This document shows positions 43,493-55,238 of a stretch of DNA of 64,000 bases, piece by piece. Within the stretch, counting starts at the first letter, position 1, and every line of letters begins with the position of its first letter. The notes beneath the pieces are model-generated. The model worked only from the letters and a program-made list of their open reading frames with translations. It was not told the DNA's origin and searched no databases. Both the position numbers and the translations under genes were made by a program. This stretch comes from Adiantum capillus-veneris. Its lineage: Eukaryota > Streptophyta > Polypodiopsida > Polypodiales > Pteridaceae. The stretch covers positions 110,936,468-111,000,467 of the forward strand of contig CM043966.1 of assembly GCA_014529385.2 (NCBI GenBank). The letters run 5' to 3'.

Positions 43493-45242
43493 ATGAGGGG
43501 GCCACATTTGGAAGTTGTAAATCAAGCAAAGCATGACACATTTATCCAGCATGCCCCAACTACCAATCTGTTAGTGAATCCTCTTACCCATGAGAAAATT
43601 GTGTTGCTAAGCATATACTACAATCAACACAGAGGACTATGCATTCAACTTATATGATTGTTTTTGCAGTAGCCCCTAACTGCAATCTAGTTTTGGATTC
43701 TCTCACACTGATCAGGTGCCTGTGCATTGCCTTAGGCATTCAAGGTGCACTCTTAGATGATTGCATATAAGGAGAGCCTGCACAATTGCCTGTGTAAAAA
43801 TTACTTACAACCCTTTTCTAGTGGGGTTCTGTAAGGTTTTAATCTTATAACTTGTGTGGTGTGCAAGCCGACGGAAAGCTCCCAAGCTGAACATCCCACT
43901 ATAGGAAAAGTTTTGTGTAACAGCAGAAGAGTTTAACGTTGTCCATGGCCTCTCCATGGACGGTGTCGACCCCAAATTGGTGAAGTGGGAACAGATTACA
44001 GATTTGGAGTGGTTCAACGTATTCAGAGAGGCGAAGGATCGCAACAAATATCGCTTGAAATATAGTTCTTCAGTTGCACTACAGGGTGTACCAGAATGCC
44101 CCCACCAACATGTAAATGAATTCAGCTTTTGCGAAGGGTTTTGTAAAACAATTCAGTCTAGTGGAAATTGCAAGTGGCTCAATCATGCAGCTCAATTGGG
44201 TTGAGTTTGTTGTCCAACATTTGTAGGACATTGTAGAAAAAGGATACTACGATGCCCATGTTTAGAAGTGGAGGGTGCAAAATACCCACCCCTCAAGTCA
44301 AAAAATAGAGGAGGGCTCCACGGAAACAAAGGACGATTGCACTAGCCAAGTAGCTCTAAACGTTGTTTTTGCTACCAGGGCAACACCCCTCTCTATTAAC
44401 AGCTCTCACAAAGTGACAACAAGCATGTCATATTTTGGGCTCTCTGATTTGCAGCACATCATGAGTGCAAGTGACCATCTCAGAAATTGACTACAGGATG
44501 CTAAACAACAGCACAAGAATGCGGGTAAAAAGCTTGAAGCTGCGAGGGTTCTGAAAGTAAGCCATGATATGGTTAGCCGTGTAGTACTTGCTATGAGATA
44601 GAATCTTCACGATGCTGAGAATGAATTGCGGTGTTTAGATCTCACTGACAATGTGGATGCAAGGAGAGAAATAGAGCTCAAGGTAAATATCAATACACTG
44701 GATGGTTTGGGATTTCCTCATAGTGAGGATACCCCCACTACTGTTGATATTGACATAACCTGAGCATAACCTGTCTTCGTGTAAGTGCCGATGGTTTCTG
44801 TGATTGAACCTTATGTTTTGAATATGTGCACAACTATCCTATGTAATTACCATGCCTCTATTTTGATTGGTTTGTAGATTATGTGGAGGTGTAGGAAGCG
44901 AAAGTGCATGCCTGCGATAGTCAATTGCAGCTGTTCATGCAGATAAGTAGGATGATACAAGACTCCTTCATCCCCACTACCCTATGCAATATAGCTATGG
45001 ACACTTTTATAGAGTGTATAGGAGGGGTACATGATGGGACAACAAGCAACCTGTGTATTGGCTGTGGTTTGTCACTAGTACACGAAATCAGTGCAATGGT
45101 CAAAATGCCATGTGAGAATACCTATCACCTAATCTGCTTTGTTGTTGTAGAGCTTCCACCTACCAGCAGAGGATACCAGTTGAATGGTGTGGCAAGGTCA
45201 CATGGCAAGGACATCCAATCACTCAGAGTTCTGGTAAGATAA
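43150..45242 (+). pseudogene. gene-like fragments of unknown family
   Basis: Several broken frames may be exons of one old gene. 43250-43460: Ser/Pro/Lys-rich with a nuclear-type basic stretch (PPRRKSRDKG, PPPCKRLKASSSRG), running into a (TC)n tract. 43956-44204: DPKLVKWEQITDLEWFNVFR, then CPHQHVNEFSFCEGFC. 44275-44760: a coiled-coil-like stretch (LQDAKQQHKNAGKKLEAARV). 44904-45242: LCIGCGLSL and MPCENTYHLICFVV, with Cys/His spacing that could be a zinc finger. I do not recognise the family. Stops and frame changes argue for decay, but introns cannot be excluded. Confidence 0.4.
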
Positions 45243-45279
45243 TGTTAAGGAACACTTATCCAACCTTGATTCCTACACT

Positions 45280-46440
45280 AGCCCTGTGTATGCTAGTTAG
45301 CTTGGTGGGTATGGTGTCTAGCATATTGTGTATGGTAGTTGGCAAACCTAGTTATGCTAGTTAGCATACTATGAGATATAGCTAGCATACATTGTCATGG
45401 TGGTAAGCATACTATGTATGTTAGTTAGCAAAACTAGTTATCCTAGCTAACATATTGTGAATACTAGTTGGCATTTTTTGTATGCTAGTTAGCATACTGT
45501 GTATGCTAATAAGCATACCTTCTATGCTATTTAAAAAACTATGCATGCTAACTAGCATAGAGAGTTTTCCAATTAGAAACAAAGTATGCTAATCAGTTTA
45601 ATATGCTAATTAGTGCACAATGTGCTAGCTAGCAAAAAAGGTATGCTAATTAGCATACTTTTTATGCTAATTAGAACACTATGTATGATGGCTATCATGC
45701 AAGTATGCTAATTAGAAAAAAGGTATGCTACTTAGCATATATAATATGCTAACTAGCTAACAAGGTATGCTAATTAGCATACCTTTTTTCTAATTAGCAC
45801 ATTGTGTATGATGGCTAGCATGCAAGTATGATAACTAGAAAACAACATACCTTGTATTCTAGCTAGCGTTTGGTGCATGCTAACAAGCATTCAAAGTTTA
45901 TTTAGCATACCTTCTTTGCTAGCTAGCATAATGTTTATGCTTGTTAGCATACCTCTATGCTAGCTAGCATACATTCTAAGCTAGCTAGCATAATGTGTAT
46001 GCTAGTTAGCATACCTCTTTGCTAGTTATCGTAATGTGTATTTTAGTAAGCATGCACAGTATGTTAACCAACAAAGATGGTACTGTGCTAATTAGTAGAG
46101 ACGTTATGTTAATTAGCATAACTTATCCTCTAGCTAGCATAGCGTCTATGCTAGCATACAATGTGTATGCTAATTAGCATACCATGTATGCTAATTTACA
46201 TAGCATGTATGCTAATTAGCACACCATCAGTAATAAGCATACCATTAGCATACACATAATTTTTTCTATTAACATTTTATGTATGCTAATTAGCATACAT
46301 TCTCTGCTAGTTAGCATACACACTATATTCACACTTCCTTGTTAGCATATTTTGTATGCTAGTTAGCATATTGATCATGGTGGTTAGCACACTTTGTATA
46401 CTAGTTAGCATAGACAATATGAATGTCTACAGGATATAGA
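45280..46440. repeat. palindrome-rich satellite, TATGCTAATTAGCATA type
   Basis: About 1.15 kb consists of near-palindromic 12-16 bp motifs with AATT, AGTT or AGCT at the centre: GCTAATTAGCA (at least 5 copies), GCTAGTTAGCA (at least 5) and GCTAGCTAGCA (at least 4), plus many variants, spaced about 20-40 bp apart by short AT-rich spacers. There is no single strict period. It separates the gene-like fragments on either side. Confidence 0.9.
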
Positions 46441-46520
46441 TGCCTACCATACATGGAATGCTACTTGTCACACTATTCATACAAGCAATCATAATGGCAT
46501 CGATGAAAATTAACCGGTGA

Positions 46521-47065
46521 ATGGAATACACAAGTATCAATGATGCAGGATGCGAACCTGACAAGACGCCTGTCAATCAAAGGAAAGAAGAGAAGCTCTG
46601 TAATGATGAATATGATGAGCTGGATAGACAGCATGAAAGGGCAGATGTAATGCCACAACATGCGACAACGTACGAGGCTGTTGCAGATGGTAAAGAAACG
46701 GATGATGATGATGATGAAGATTTTATCATGATTACTCATCTCAAACCCAAGCCCCCTACAAATGATCAAATAAGCGTCTCAGAGGAAATAGTTAGGAGTG
46801 TGAAAGAGGAAGGTAGGAGTGCTCAAGAGGAAGGTTTCATGACTGACAGTGGGTTAACTACGCAAGACGCCGCGGTGATGACATCCCCCTGTAGGGTTTT
46901 GTAAACAAAGTGAAATTAAAGAGAAAAGTTGGCTTGGAACATATTCTGGAAGAACATGGGGATGAGAAATGTGTTGCCCCTCCAAGCACCCTGGATGACA
47001 TAAACAAACATAGTAAAGGTGAAAAGAAAGCCATTCACTCACGTGCTTGCAAGAAATTATGCTAA
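46521..47065 (+). pseudogene. acidic gene-like fragment upstream of phosphatase-like region
   Basis: The frame 46521-46904 is acidic (DELDRQHERADV, ETDDDDDEDFIMITHLKPKP). A second frame continues KRKVGLEHILEEHGDEKCVA to 47065. It may belong with the FCP1-like region to one decayed gene. No domain recognised. Confidence 0.35.
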
Positions 47066-47456
47066 ATATGTTCCCTGTTGTGTCGAAGTTATGTAGTGTT
47101 AGCAAGCTCCACACCCTGTGGCATGTATCTCTTTGGATATTTATAATGGAGAAACTCTTTTCAATATTATTTTACTATGTAGCAATTCAATAGTTTTTTC
47201 TTGTCCTTTATGATGTCTTTATTCGATACCATTTCTGTGTTACATGGCAAGAAAAACTGCAGTTAGTTGTCCTACATGATTTTAATTATGCCATTGCATG
47301 CAAAACCATACGAAAGCGGCGTATTGCCAAGGCTAGACAGGTACAAAAAGAAAAAGTCAAGATTGAGAAGTGCATGGCTAGCTATCTTAAACGCTTAACG
47401 AAAATTAATGAGTAGTTCAATTATGTTCATCCCTCAGGGAAAGTTATTTTTGCTGA

Positions 47457-48410
47457 GTGTGGTATGCAATGCCAGACCCAATATGCGTGCCAAAGCGTTT
47501 GCCAGACGAGGGGCGTGCTTTGGTTCTTGATTTAAATGGATTTCTTGTTCAAGTTGTAGAGCCAATGCATGGTGGCTTTCCCCCTAAACATGGAGGGGAA
47601 ATGATAAAGTACAATGTGAAAGATAGGAGGTATTTATTTTTTCGCATAGACAACCACAAATTTCTGGATTGGTGCCTCCTATTTTTCCATGTGTATATAT
47701 GGAGCACCAGCATTGCACCTAAAGTGAATGCAATATTAGAAACAATATTCAAAGAGCATTGGGCTAAGCTGAGAGGTGTTTTTTCACAGAATCATTGTAG
47801 TGGCCAGCCTTGGCAGATATATAATAAGCCTGTATTTTTGAAGGATTTGGGATTGATTTAGAAGAATTGCAACTTTGGGTCCCAAAACAATCTAATTATT
47901 GATGATAGTATGTACAAAGTGTGCCAGAACCCTGAAGGAAGTTGGCTTGTTACTCCTAAGATAGAGGACTAGACCAAAGAACAACGACAAAACTTCGTGA
48001 TAGATACTTTGAGTAGCTGGATGTTCCTATGGCTGCAATCAGAGGATCGTGCAATGTATACAACTGAAAATGCGTTTGATACTTCCCCAGATTTTTTTTC
48101 CACAACAAGTGATCAGGAAACTCGAATTAGAAATGCACCGGCACAATGAGGCCCAACGTAATGAAGCCTTGAGTACGAGACAAAGGGAGGTTGATGAAGA
48201 ATCTATAAGAAATAAGAGAGAGAGGCTATAGAGGAAAAAATTAGAGAAGCAGCAGCAAGCAGAAGAAAGAGAGAGATTTGCAAGAACCAAAAGCTCAGCA
48301 AGAAGAAGAAAGAGAGCAAGACCCAAAAGCTCAACAAACAAAGAAGCAAACGGACTCTAGGAAAAAGCGAGTGTACAAGCGCGCTAAACCACGATCTTAT
48401 CCAGAGTAGG
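47457..48410 (+). pseudogene. FCP1/NIF (HAD-type) phosphatase-like pseudogene
   Basis: The reading frame shows the NLI-interacting-factor fold: LVLDLNGFLV (motif I, with Asn where the second catalytic Asp of DxDx is usual), RIDNHKFLDWCLLFFHVYIWST, IFKEHWAKLRGVFSQNHC, KPVFLKDLGLI, a stop at 47859, then NNLIIDDSMYKVCQNPEGSW with the IDDS acid pair. Downstream is a charged coiled-coil tail (EAQRNEALSTRQREVDEESI, then Lys/Gln-rich to about 48410) with further stops. Family members dephosphorylate Ser in nuclear proteins; this copy should be inactive. Asn in motif I is seen in divergent plant members, so it may predate decay. Confidence 0.7.
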
Positions 48411-48616
48411 AGGCTCTCTGCAGTTGTGTAACATTACGAGTGAAATTTGTAAATTGCCTTTCCAATGTTTGTAACTATTCTGACATTCACTTCAGATAGT
48501 AATGATCACATCCTGTACTATTCTTTTTTTGAAGACAATACTATGTGTACTGTTGGCATTCTTTTTTGTCTTGTAAACATTGAATTTGTATACATTCTCC
48601 TTGGAAATCAGCCTTT

Positions 48617-49275
48617 ATATGTGAGGCTAGTTAGTCTTTATAAGAGAATAAAATTTTGTTGGGACATCTTATCTTTCCCTATGTGGATCTTTCATGTAAT
48701 GTCCTACATAAGGGTGTGTCTCATATAAAGGGTTCTCCTAGATCTACATGGTCAACTTATTCCTATCTTCATATAATTGAGGAAATGGCTTGTTGAGCCT
48801 AGTAAGAAGAGACACTTAGGGACATGTTGCCTCAAAGCCTCTTTTCATATTCACCTCCATTCATTTAACAAATACATGCACATTAGCCCTAACATAGGTT
48901 AGACCAATACTTTATATGAAAGGCTAGTTAGTCTTTATAAGAGAATAAAATTTTGTTGGGACATTATTGAAAAGAAGAGACACTTAGGGACATGTTTCTT
49001 CAAAGCCTCTTTTCATATTCACCTCCATTCATTTAACAAATACATTCGCATTAGCCCTAACATAGGTTAGACCAATACTTTATATGTGAGTCTAGTTAGT
49101 CTTTATAAGAGAATACAATTTTGTTGGGACATCTTATCTTCCCCTATGTGGATCTTACATGTAATGTCCTACATAAGGGTGTGTCTCATATAAAGGGTTC
49201 TCCTAGATCTACATGGTCAACTTATATCTATCTTCATATAACTGGGGAAATGGCTTGTTGAGCCTAGTAAGTTCA
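48617..49275. repeat. three tandem partial repeats (about 170-300 bp)
   Basis: GAGGCTAGTTAGTC-type units recur at about 48622, 48921 and 49090, each followed by TTTATAAGAGAATA(A/C)AATTTTG. The first unit is complete; the second lacks the central part with TGTCCTACATAAGGG; the third has it again. Several flanking blocks (CACTTAGGGACATG, CCTAACATAGGTTAG) occur twice. No coding capacity. Confidence 0.85.
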
Positions 49276-50868
49276 CTATTGATCAGCACATACACAATTG
49301 TTTCACAAAAGGTGAGCTCTATATATTGTGACACTTTCCTTAGTAGGCCTTGTATTTGCTGCATTATTCTGTGGCCAGAGGTCCCTGAGGATCTTCCTTG
49401 GAACACTAATGGCTAACATCTCTTTGAACATTTTTTGTTTCTCTTGAGTTCTAAGAAACTATTCTATGAAGTTCATATTTTCACATGTAGTTTCATAAAT
49501 TTTTTTGAGGGTACTAGTAGTTGCATCCACAGGGAAGCTTTTGTCATTGTTCACTAGCCCTTCCAACTTTTCCACTTGGTTTCATTGATTTGTTGTGTGA
49601 TCATTATTTCTTGAATTAGAGTGAGGGGAGTAAAATCATGTTAACTTGCACAAAAAATCATGTCCCAACAAATAGTGCTAATTAGTGCAATTTTTGGATG
49701 TGCTAATTTGATCCAAATATGACCCACAATGCAAGCATTATCTATCAAGCTACATATTATTATAAAGCTCTTGAAATAAAGTATCTTGGTTTACAATCTC
49801 CACAAATTTATGATTTGATTTGTAAAAAAATCACCACATGGCCATTTTTTAAAATCACTGCTGATATACTACTGCTAACAAGCACAAAAAGTGTAGCAAG
49901 ATAACATGCTTTCACCCAGGGACATCTCAAATGTGTGTACATATGCATCAATGATCCATTTAAACTTCTCTAATTTATCTTTATTTTTCATAAATTCTTC
50001 TCTCTTTTCCATCATCTTCTTATTGTTCTAGTAGATTTCTCTCACACCAAGTTGACATATTCTAGGCTAGGCCTATGTTCACGTAAGTCCTTCCCCTTCT
50101 CCCTTGCCACTTCTAGTTTCTACGTAAGTACTTCACCTTATCCCTTGCCATTTCTAGTTTATTCATCCAACATGTTATTTCCTTATTTTTAGCTTCAGTT
50201 TGAGTGCCCTTAAGTTGCATGGACTGAGTTTTTTTTTATTATGACTAGTTGCAAGTCCTAGATCTTGGTGTCCTACAGAAGGTCCCACATGGTTCCCAAT
50301 GCCTTGTTCTAGGTTGGTGGACCCAAATGATGTGCAACAAACTTGATACATTTTTTCTTGACATTAGTAGGAAATATTGCCGCTACCATATCCTCTTCTT
50401 TTTCTTATTTGAGCCTATCCACTTCTAGTTGGAGTACATCCCTTTTAGTAGTGATTGTGAGAAATCATGTCTACCATTCCTCTAATGTTGAGTTCCAAAT
50501 TTGGGGTGTTCTAAATAGCTGTTTCCTTTGTCTCAATAACACCTAGTGTTATTTTCATAACTTTCATTCTAGCTCACTAGCTTATTATGGCCTCTTTCAA
50601 GCTTCCTTCTCTTTGGAATTTGTAGGCCCCAACTTCTGTCTAATATTTTCAAGTTCTCTTTGGTCAGCCTCCATGTATTGATGTGCTTTTTCCTTGTGTC
50701 TAGCTTATTTGATTTTTTTAGCTGCTCCATGATGCACTTGGCTTGTACATCTTTCTTCAGTCTTTCATTTTGAAGTCTTAGACACTCCTTAACTTGATGA
50801 AGCTTATAACATAGGCTATTGTTGGTTCCTTCAAGTTTCTTTTTAACAGGATGCAAAAGAGACTCCAT
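49276..50868 (-). pseudogene. decayed coiled-coil coding region, minus strand
   Basis: Minus frames show a Lys/Leu/Glu-rich protein: 50569-50868 starts MESLLHPVKKKLEGTNNSLC and contains RLQNERLKKDVQAKCIMEQL; 49209-49406 reads KVSQYIELTFCETIV. Between them the frame is broken by stops, and a MITE is inserted at 49628-49917. No family recognised; it could be a gag-like or cytoskeleton-like coiled coil. Confidence 0.35.
49628..49917. mobile_element. MITE-like element, second full copy (290 bp)
   Basis: The right end AACATGCTTTCACCC is the same as in the 6474-6762 element; the left end is diverged (GAGTAAAATCATGTTAAC). The length differs by one base from the first copy. The subterminal GTGCTAATTAGTGC motif is kept. 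AGGG flanks both sides, a possible short target duplication. Confidence 0.72.
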
Positions 50869-52072
50869 GAAATCTTTTATGTTTTACTCATATAATTGTA
50901 TTGTCTTCATCATTTTATTCATGTGTTCTTTCTTTTTCCCCTTAATCTTGCCATATATTACTTTAGTTTGTGATTCATGGTTGTGTCCAAGGTTCCTGTC
51001 ACGTGACACATCCCAACCTTATGTGTCCGTGGACAAGCTACACCATAGCAGGGTTTCCGTCAGGTCTAGATTAGAAGTGAACTGACACTTTTATGAGTCT
51101 ATTCGTAGACCCTTCATGCCCACTCACTTAGTGTAGATGCATATCCTCTGGTTGCACACCGCATAAGCATGATCATTTACATCAGATTCCATCAGAGACA
51201 GTTTGGGAATTTTTCAAGTGACTTTAGCCTAATTTCCCTATTTTTGACAATTTTCACTTATTTATTAAGTGACTTTTGTTGAGAACTGGGTAGGGCAAAT
51301 TGGGCAAGTTAATATATAAGCAAACCAAAGCTAGCATCCAACATCACCATAGACTTCAGCCACCTTTTTTGGTTTTCCATCGCCAACCTCCAACACAGTT
51401 TGGTGTTTTCGCAATTTTTGACCACAAGCAACTCCAACACTTCAACAATTCACTAACGCTAGCAAGATCTTCAACGTTTTTGGATTTCAGCACCACATCA
51501 GCCTAGCGTTTCTGCTAGCAACACGAAGGCATCAGCGTTTTTTAGTTTCAGCCCAATTGCAGCAGAAGACTTAGTGTTTTCATTATGCATAGGAGGTAGC
51601 AGATTCAGCCTAGATCCATTGCAGAAGTTCAGCCCATAAAAATGCAGCCAAAACAGTCATTTTTAGCCACCGAAACAGTCCCGAAATTCAGCAGATAGAA
51701 GACCATAGATTTCAGCCATAAAGTCATCGTCGTCATCACCGTCATCGTCATCGGCATAGTCCCAGATTGCATCAGTCCATTGCATCGTCATTGTACCACG
51801 CTGTGCAATCAATAAGTAGACCACTCTCACCAATGAGAGTGGGGCCTTCAGAGGAGGGTTTTGCAACCTCTCCGGTGTCGTATCTCTCTTCTCTCTTTCT
51901 CTCAGTCTCATACACTTGTATGCACAGTGTCCATTCACTTTGTTTGTGATCATAGCACTTTCTCATTAGCAATGGAAGGCTCTACCTTCCATAAGAACAA
52001 AAAGGAACCTTGAGCACACTATGGAGCACTCATCTTGAGCAAAGTAAAATAATCATTCCGTTGCACCTAACA

Positions 52073-52085
52073 TTAGTATCACAGC
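52073..52085 (+). other. degenerate primer binding site, array 2
   Basis: TTAGTATCACAGC follows the LTR end CTAACA and matches 10 of 12 bases of the tRNA-Met site TGGTATCAGAGC. The same altered form recurs at 55239 in the second internal region, so the change predates the duplication. Confidence 0.65.
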
Positions 52086-52515
52086 TTTGGGAGTGTTCTG
52101 TATCACTCAAGGAAAGAACTACAATATTTGTTTTTGCTTGTTGCGATCGCACGAACCCAAGTTCGCTTGGGCATGTCGATTCCTAATCGTGTTTTTGAAG
52201 ACTGACAGGAATCCAAAGAAAGAAGGGCTTGTCGAGCCTCCCCTTGTGTCTCTTTTCACTCATTGAGAGCGGACCATGCACTTAGCGGCCGGCCAATGGA
52301 CGTGAGGTGGGAAAAAGTAACCTTGGTGTGAGCGCAAGGCCACCAAGGGGTGCGCCCGCGGAAAGGAGTAGAACTCGGGTGAAGAGAAGACCCTTCTCAA
52401 ACGCAGTTTGCAAGCGAAAGAAAACCTCAAGAACCCAAGAACCTCAAGAACCAAGACCCCCGAGAACCCAAGCTCCTCGTGAACTTAAGAACCCACAAGA
52501 GCCCACGACTTCCTA

Positions 52516-54045
52516 ATGGTCATCACTCAAAGCGGAATGGATACTTTGCTTGGAGGTGATGAACATGAGAGAGGCGAAGAATAATTTTCCCCACCAGGAG
52601 GTTTTTCCAACCCTCCCCCTTCACCATCTAGGACAAGGATTGCACTCACTCCTATGGAGGTTTCAGACCACATGTTTTTGGAAAGGAAGTTAGAGCGCGA
52701 AGCAAGAGAAGCAGAAAGAAAGGCAGAACACATAGAAAGAATGGCAACCATAGAGCGTACATACAATGAAGGAATGGCAGCCCTAGCACGTGACCGCGAA
52801 GAGATGTTGCCACTCTTTGCTCGAATGTAGGCACAGATGCATCAAGATCAAGAGAAGGAGACTCTCTCAATCTGTTCTTCTCCAAAGCATGACACACAGG
52901 ATTTGCATGATTGTGTGAAGCATGATGATGAATTGAATTACAACAATTTGCGTGATGATTTGACTGACCATGATAAGCATGATGATTTGGATGCCAATGA
53001 TTTGCATAATGATTTGGATGACAATGACAAGCATGATGATTTGCATGATCAATATGTGATTTCTCACAAGCCTGATGAGTTGCATGAAGATGATGTGATT
53101 GTTCACAAGGATGATGTGTTAGTGGATGCTTTTTCTAGCGAAGCTAATCTCGTTGTAGATTTGATCAATCGCGAAGGATCGATCTTGGCTCTCGAGCCTA
53201 GGTCAAAAGAACCCCCTCAGAAAGAACCCACTCAAGAAGAACCCTTTCAGGAAGAACAGATCTTGGCTCTCGTGCCTAGGTCTTAAGAACCCTCACAGGA
53301 AGTATTATGTGTTCGCATGATTGATTCGTACGCAGTGATTGAGTGTTTCATTCGTGATTGTTTCCTGTATATTAGTCAATGTCTTTATGTGCTCCCTTTT
53401 CGTAGGCATGACATATTGTACGTTGAGCACGTTTCCATCATGAATGAGCACGAATGTATGCGGATTTTTCATGAAAAGCTGAAAAGTATGCATGTGAGGA
53501 AGTCACATTCCATGTCTCTTCCTTGGCATGACACAGTTTCTGAACGAGCACATGAAAGTATGAGCATCAATCATAGGCATTTCCATTGTGAATTGCCACA
53601 TGTGATTGAATTAGATCAGGATATAAAGATTGGACCTCATTGTTTGCGTGTATGTGATGAACGGTTTGGCACTCCGTCTCCTTGTTCATCTACATTGCCT
53701 GCACAATCTTTCAGCATGACACGATTTTTTCCACTCACTTTATGTGGAATGGGTATGTTCATGTTTTTGTGTTGGAAGTGGTTTCACGAATTTTCAGCCA
53801 TGCAGATTCTTGAAGAAGAAAGAAGCATGACTCTACATGAAGTTGAAGCAAGAAAGGAAACTCAAAAGACTTTGTGTCGCTTTCGGCGCGGCCCAAAGAA
53901 GAAGGCATTGCAGACCTTCATGAAGTTCAAGTACCGCACGACCGAGACATTAGAGTGGGCCGGCGAAGAGTCCCTTCCAGGATTTCGGATGCTCTTCGCA
54001 ATCTCCGTCGACCCAATAGAGTTTGGTACCAGTACCTCACTTTGA
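52516..54045 (+). pseudogene. array 2 internal ORF, copy 1: coiled coil, Asp/His repeat, membrane-like segment
   Basis: One frame of 510 codons with stops at 52582, 52828 (TAG) and 53284 (TAA). In order: a short start (MVITQSGMDTLLGGDEHERG), a charged helix from 52654 (MFLERKLEREAREAERKAEH), an Asp/His-rich part at about 52912-53060 with HDDL/HNDL units, a Pro/Glu repeat (KEPPQKEPTQEEPFQEE), and from 53317 a region with the hydrophobic stretch FFPLTLCGMGMFMFLCW. The last ~50 codons overlap another open frame (GIADLHEVQVPHDRDIRV, ISDALRNLRRPNRVWYQY) that is also kept in copy 2. It could be a gag relic or a sequence taken from the host; no enzymatic motif is seen. Confidence 0.5.
52912..53060 (+). 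repeat. AAGCATGATGATTTG coding repeat
   Basis: Imperfect 12-15 bp units around GCATGATGATTTG and GATGA(T/C) encode a run of HDDL, NDL and DNDKHDDL. The same array is unchanged at 56149-56297 in copy 2. Confidence 0.85.
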
Positions 54046-54056
54046 AAAGGAGGGTA

Positions 54057-55238
54057 TGTCGTGTGACACATCCCAACCCTATGTATCCGTGTGTCCGTGG
54101 ACAAGCTACACCATAGGAGGGTTTCCGTTAGTCTAGATTAGAAGTGAAATGGCACTTCTATGAGTCTATTCGTAGACCGTGCATGCCCAATCACTTAGTG
54201 TAGATGCATATCCTTTGGTTGCACACCGCATAAGCATGAGCATTTACATCAGATTCCATCATAGACAGTTTGGGAAATTTTCAAGTGACTTTAGCCTAAT
54301 TTACCTATTTTTGACAATTTTCACTTATTTATTAAGTGACTTTTGTTGGGAACTGAGTAGGGCAAATTGGGTAAGTTAATATATCAGCAACCCAAAGCTA
54401 GAACTCAACAGCAGAAGAGGCAGTAGGAGCACATGCTCAACATGCACCTTCTCAGCAGTACCCCAGCAGGAATCCCTGGCGTTTTGGTCTCCAACATCGC
54501 CATAGACTTCAGCCAGCGTTTTTGGTTTGCCATCGCCAACCTCCAACATAGTTTGGCGTTTCTGCATTTTCTGACTGCAGGCAACTCCAGCACTTCAGCA
54601 ATTCACTAACGCTAGCAAGAGCTTCAGCGTTTTTGGATTTCAACAACATATCAGCCTAGCGTTTTTGCTAGCAACAGGAAGGCATCAACATTTTTCGTTT
54701 TCAGCCGAATTGCAGCAGCAGAAGACTCAATGTTTTCATTATGCATAGGAGGTAGCAGATTCAGCCTAGATTCACTGCAGAAGATCCCCCATTTTCAGCC
54801 AATAAAAACGCAGCCAAAACAGTCATTTTTAGCCACCGAAACAGTCCCGAAATTCAGCAGATAGAAGACCATAGATTTCAGCCATAAAGTCATCGTCGTC
54901 ATCACCGTCATCGTCATCGGCATAGTCCCAGATTGCATCAGTCTATTGCATCGTCATTGTACCACTCTGTGCAATCAATACGTAGACCACTCTCGCCAAC
55001 GAGAGTGGGGCCTTCAGAATAGGGTTTTGCAACCTCTCCGGTGTCGTATCTCTCTTCTGTCTTTCTCTCAGTCTCATACACTTGTATGCACAGTGTCCAT
55101 TCACTTTGTTTGTGATCATAGCACTTTCTCATTAGCAACGGAAGGCTCTACCTTCCATAAGAACAAAAAGGAACCTTGAGCACACTATGGAGCACTCATC
55201 TTGAGCAAAGTACAATAATCATTCCGTTGCACCTAACA
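54057..55238 (+). mobile_element. array 2 LTR, middle copy (1182 bp)
   Basis: It starts TGTCGTGTGACACATCCC after the purine tract and ends TTGCACCTAACA. It is about 100 bp longer than the first LTR because of a segment near 54400-54490 (CAACAGCAGAAGAGGCAG) that the third LTR also has. It holds a GTCATCGTC-type trinucleotide stretch near 54888-54925. Confidence 0.85.

Noticed and set aside
52652-52897. Minus-strand 81-codon ORF with a hydrophobic Leu/Phe stretch (identical at 55889-56134)
   Set aside because: It is the antisense shadow of the charged helix of the array 2 ORF; its identity in both copies follows from the duplication.
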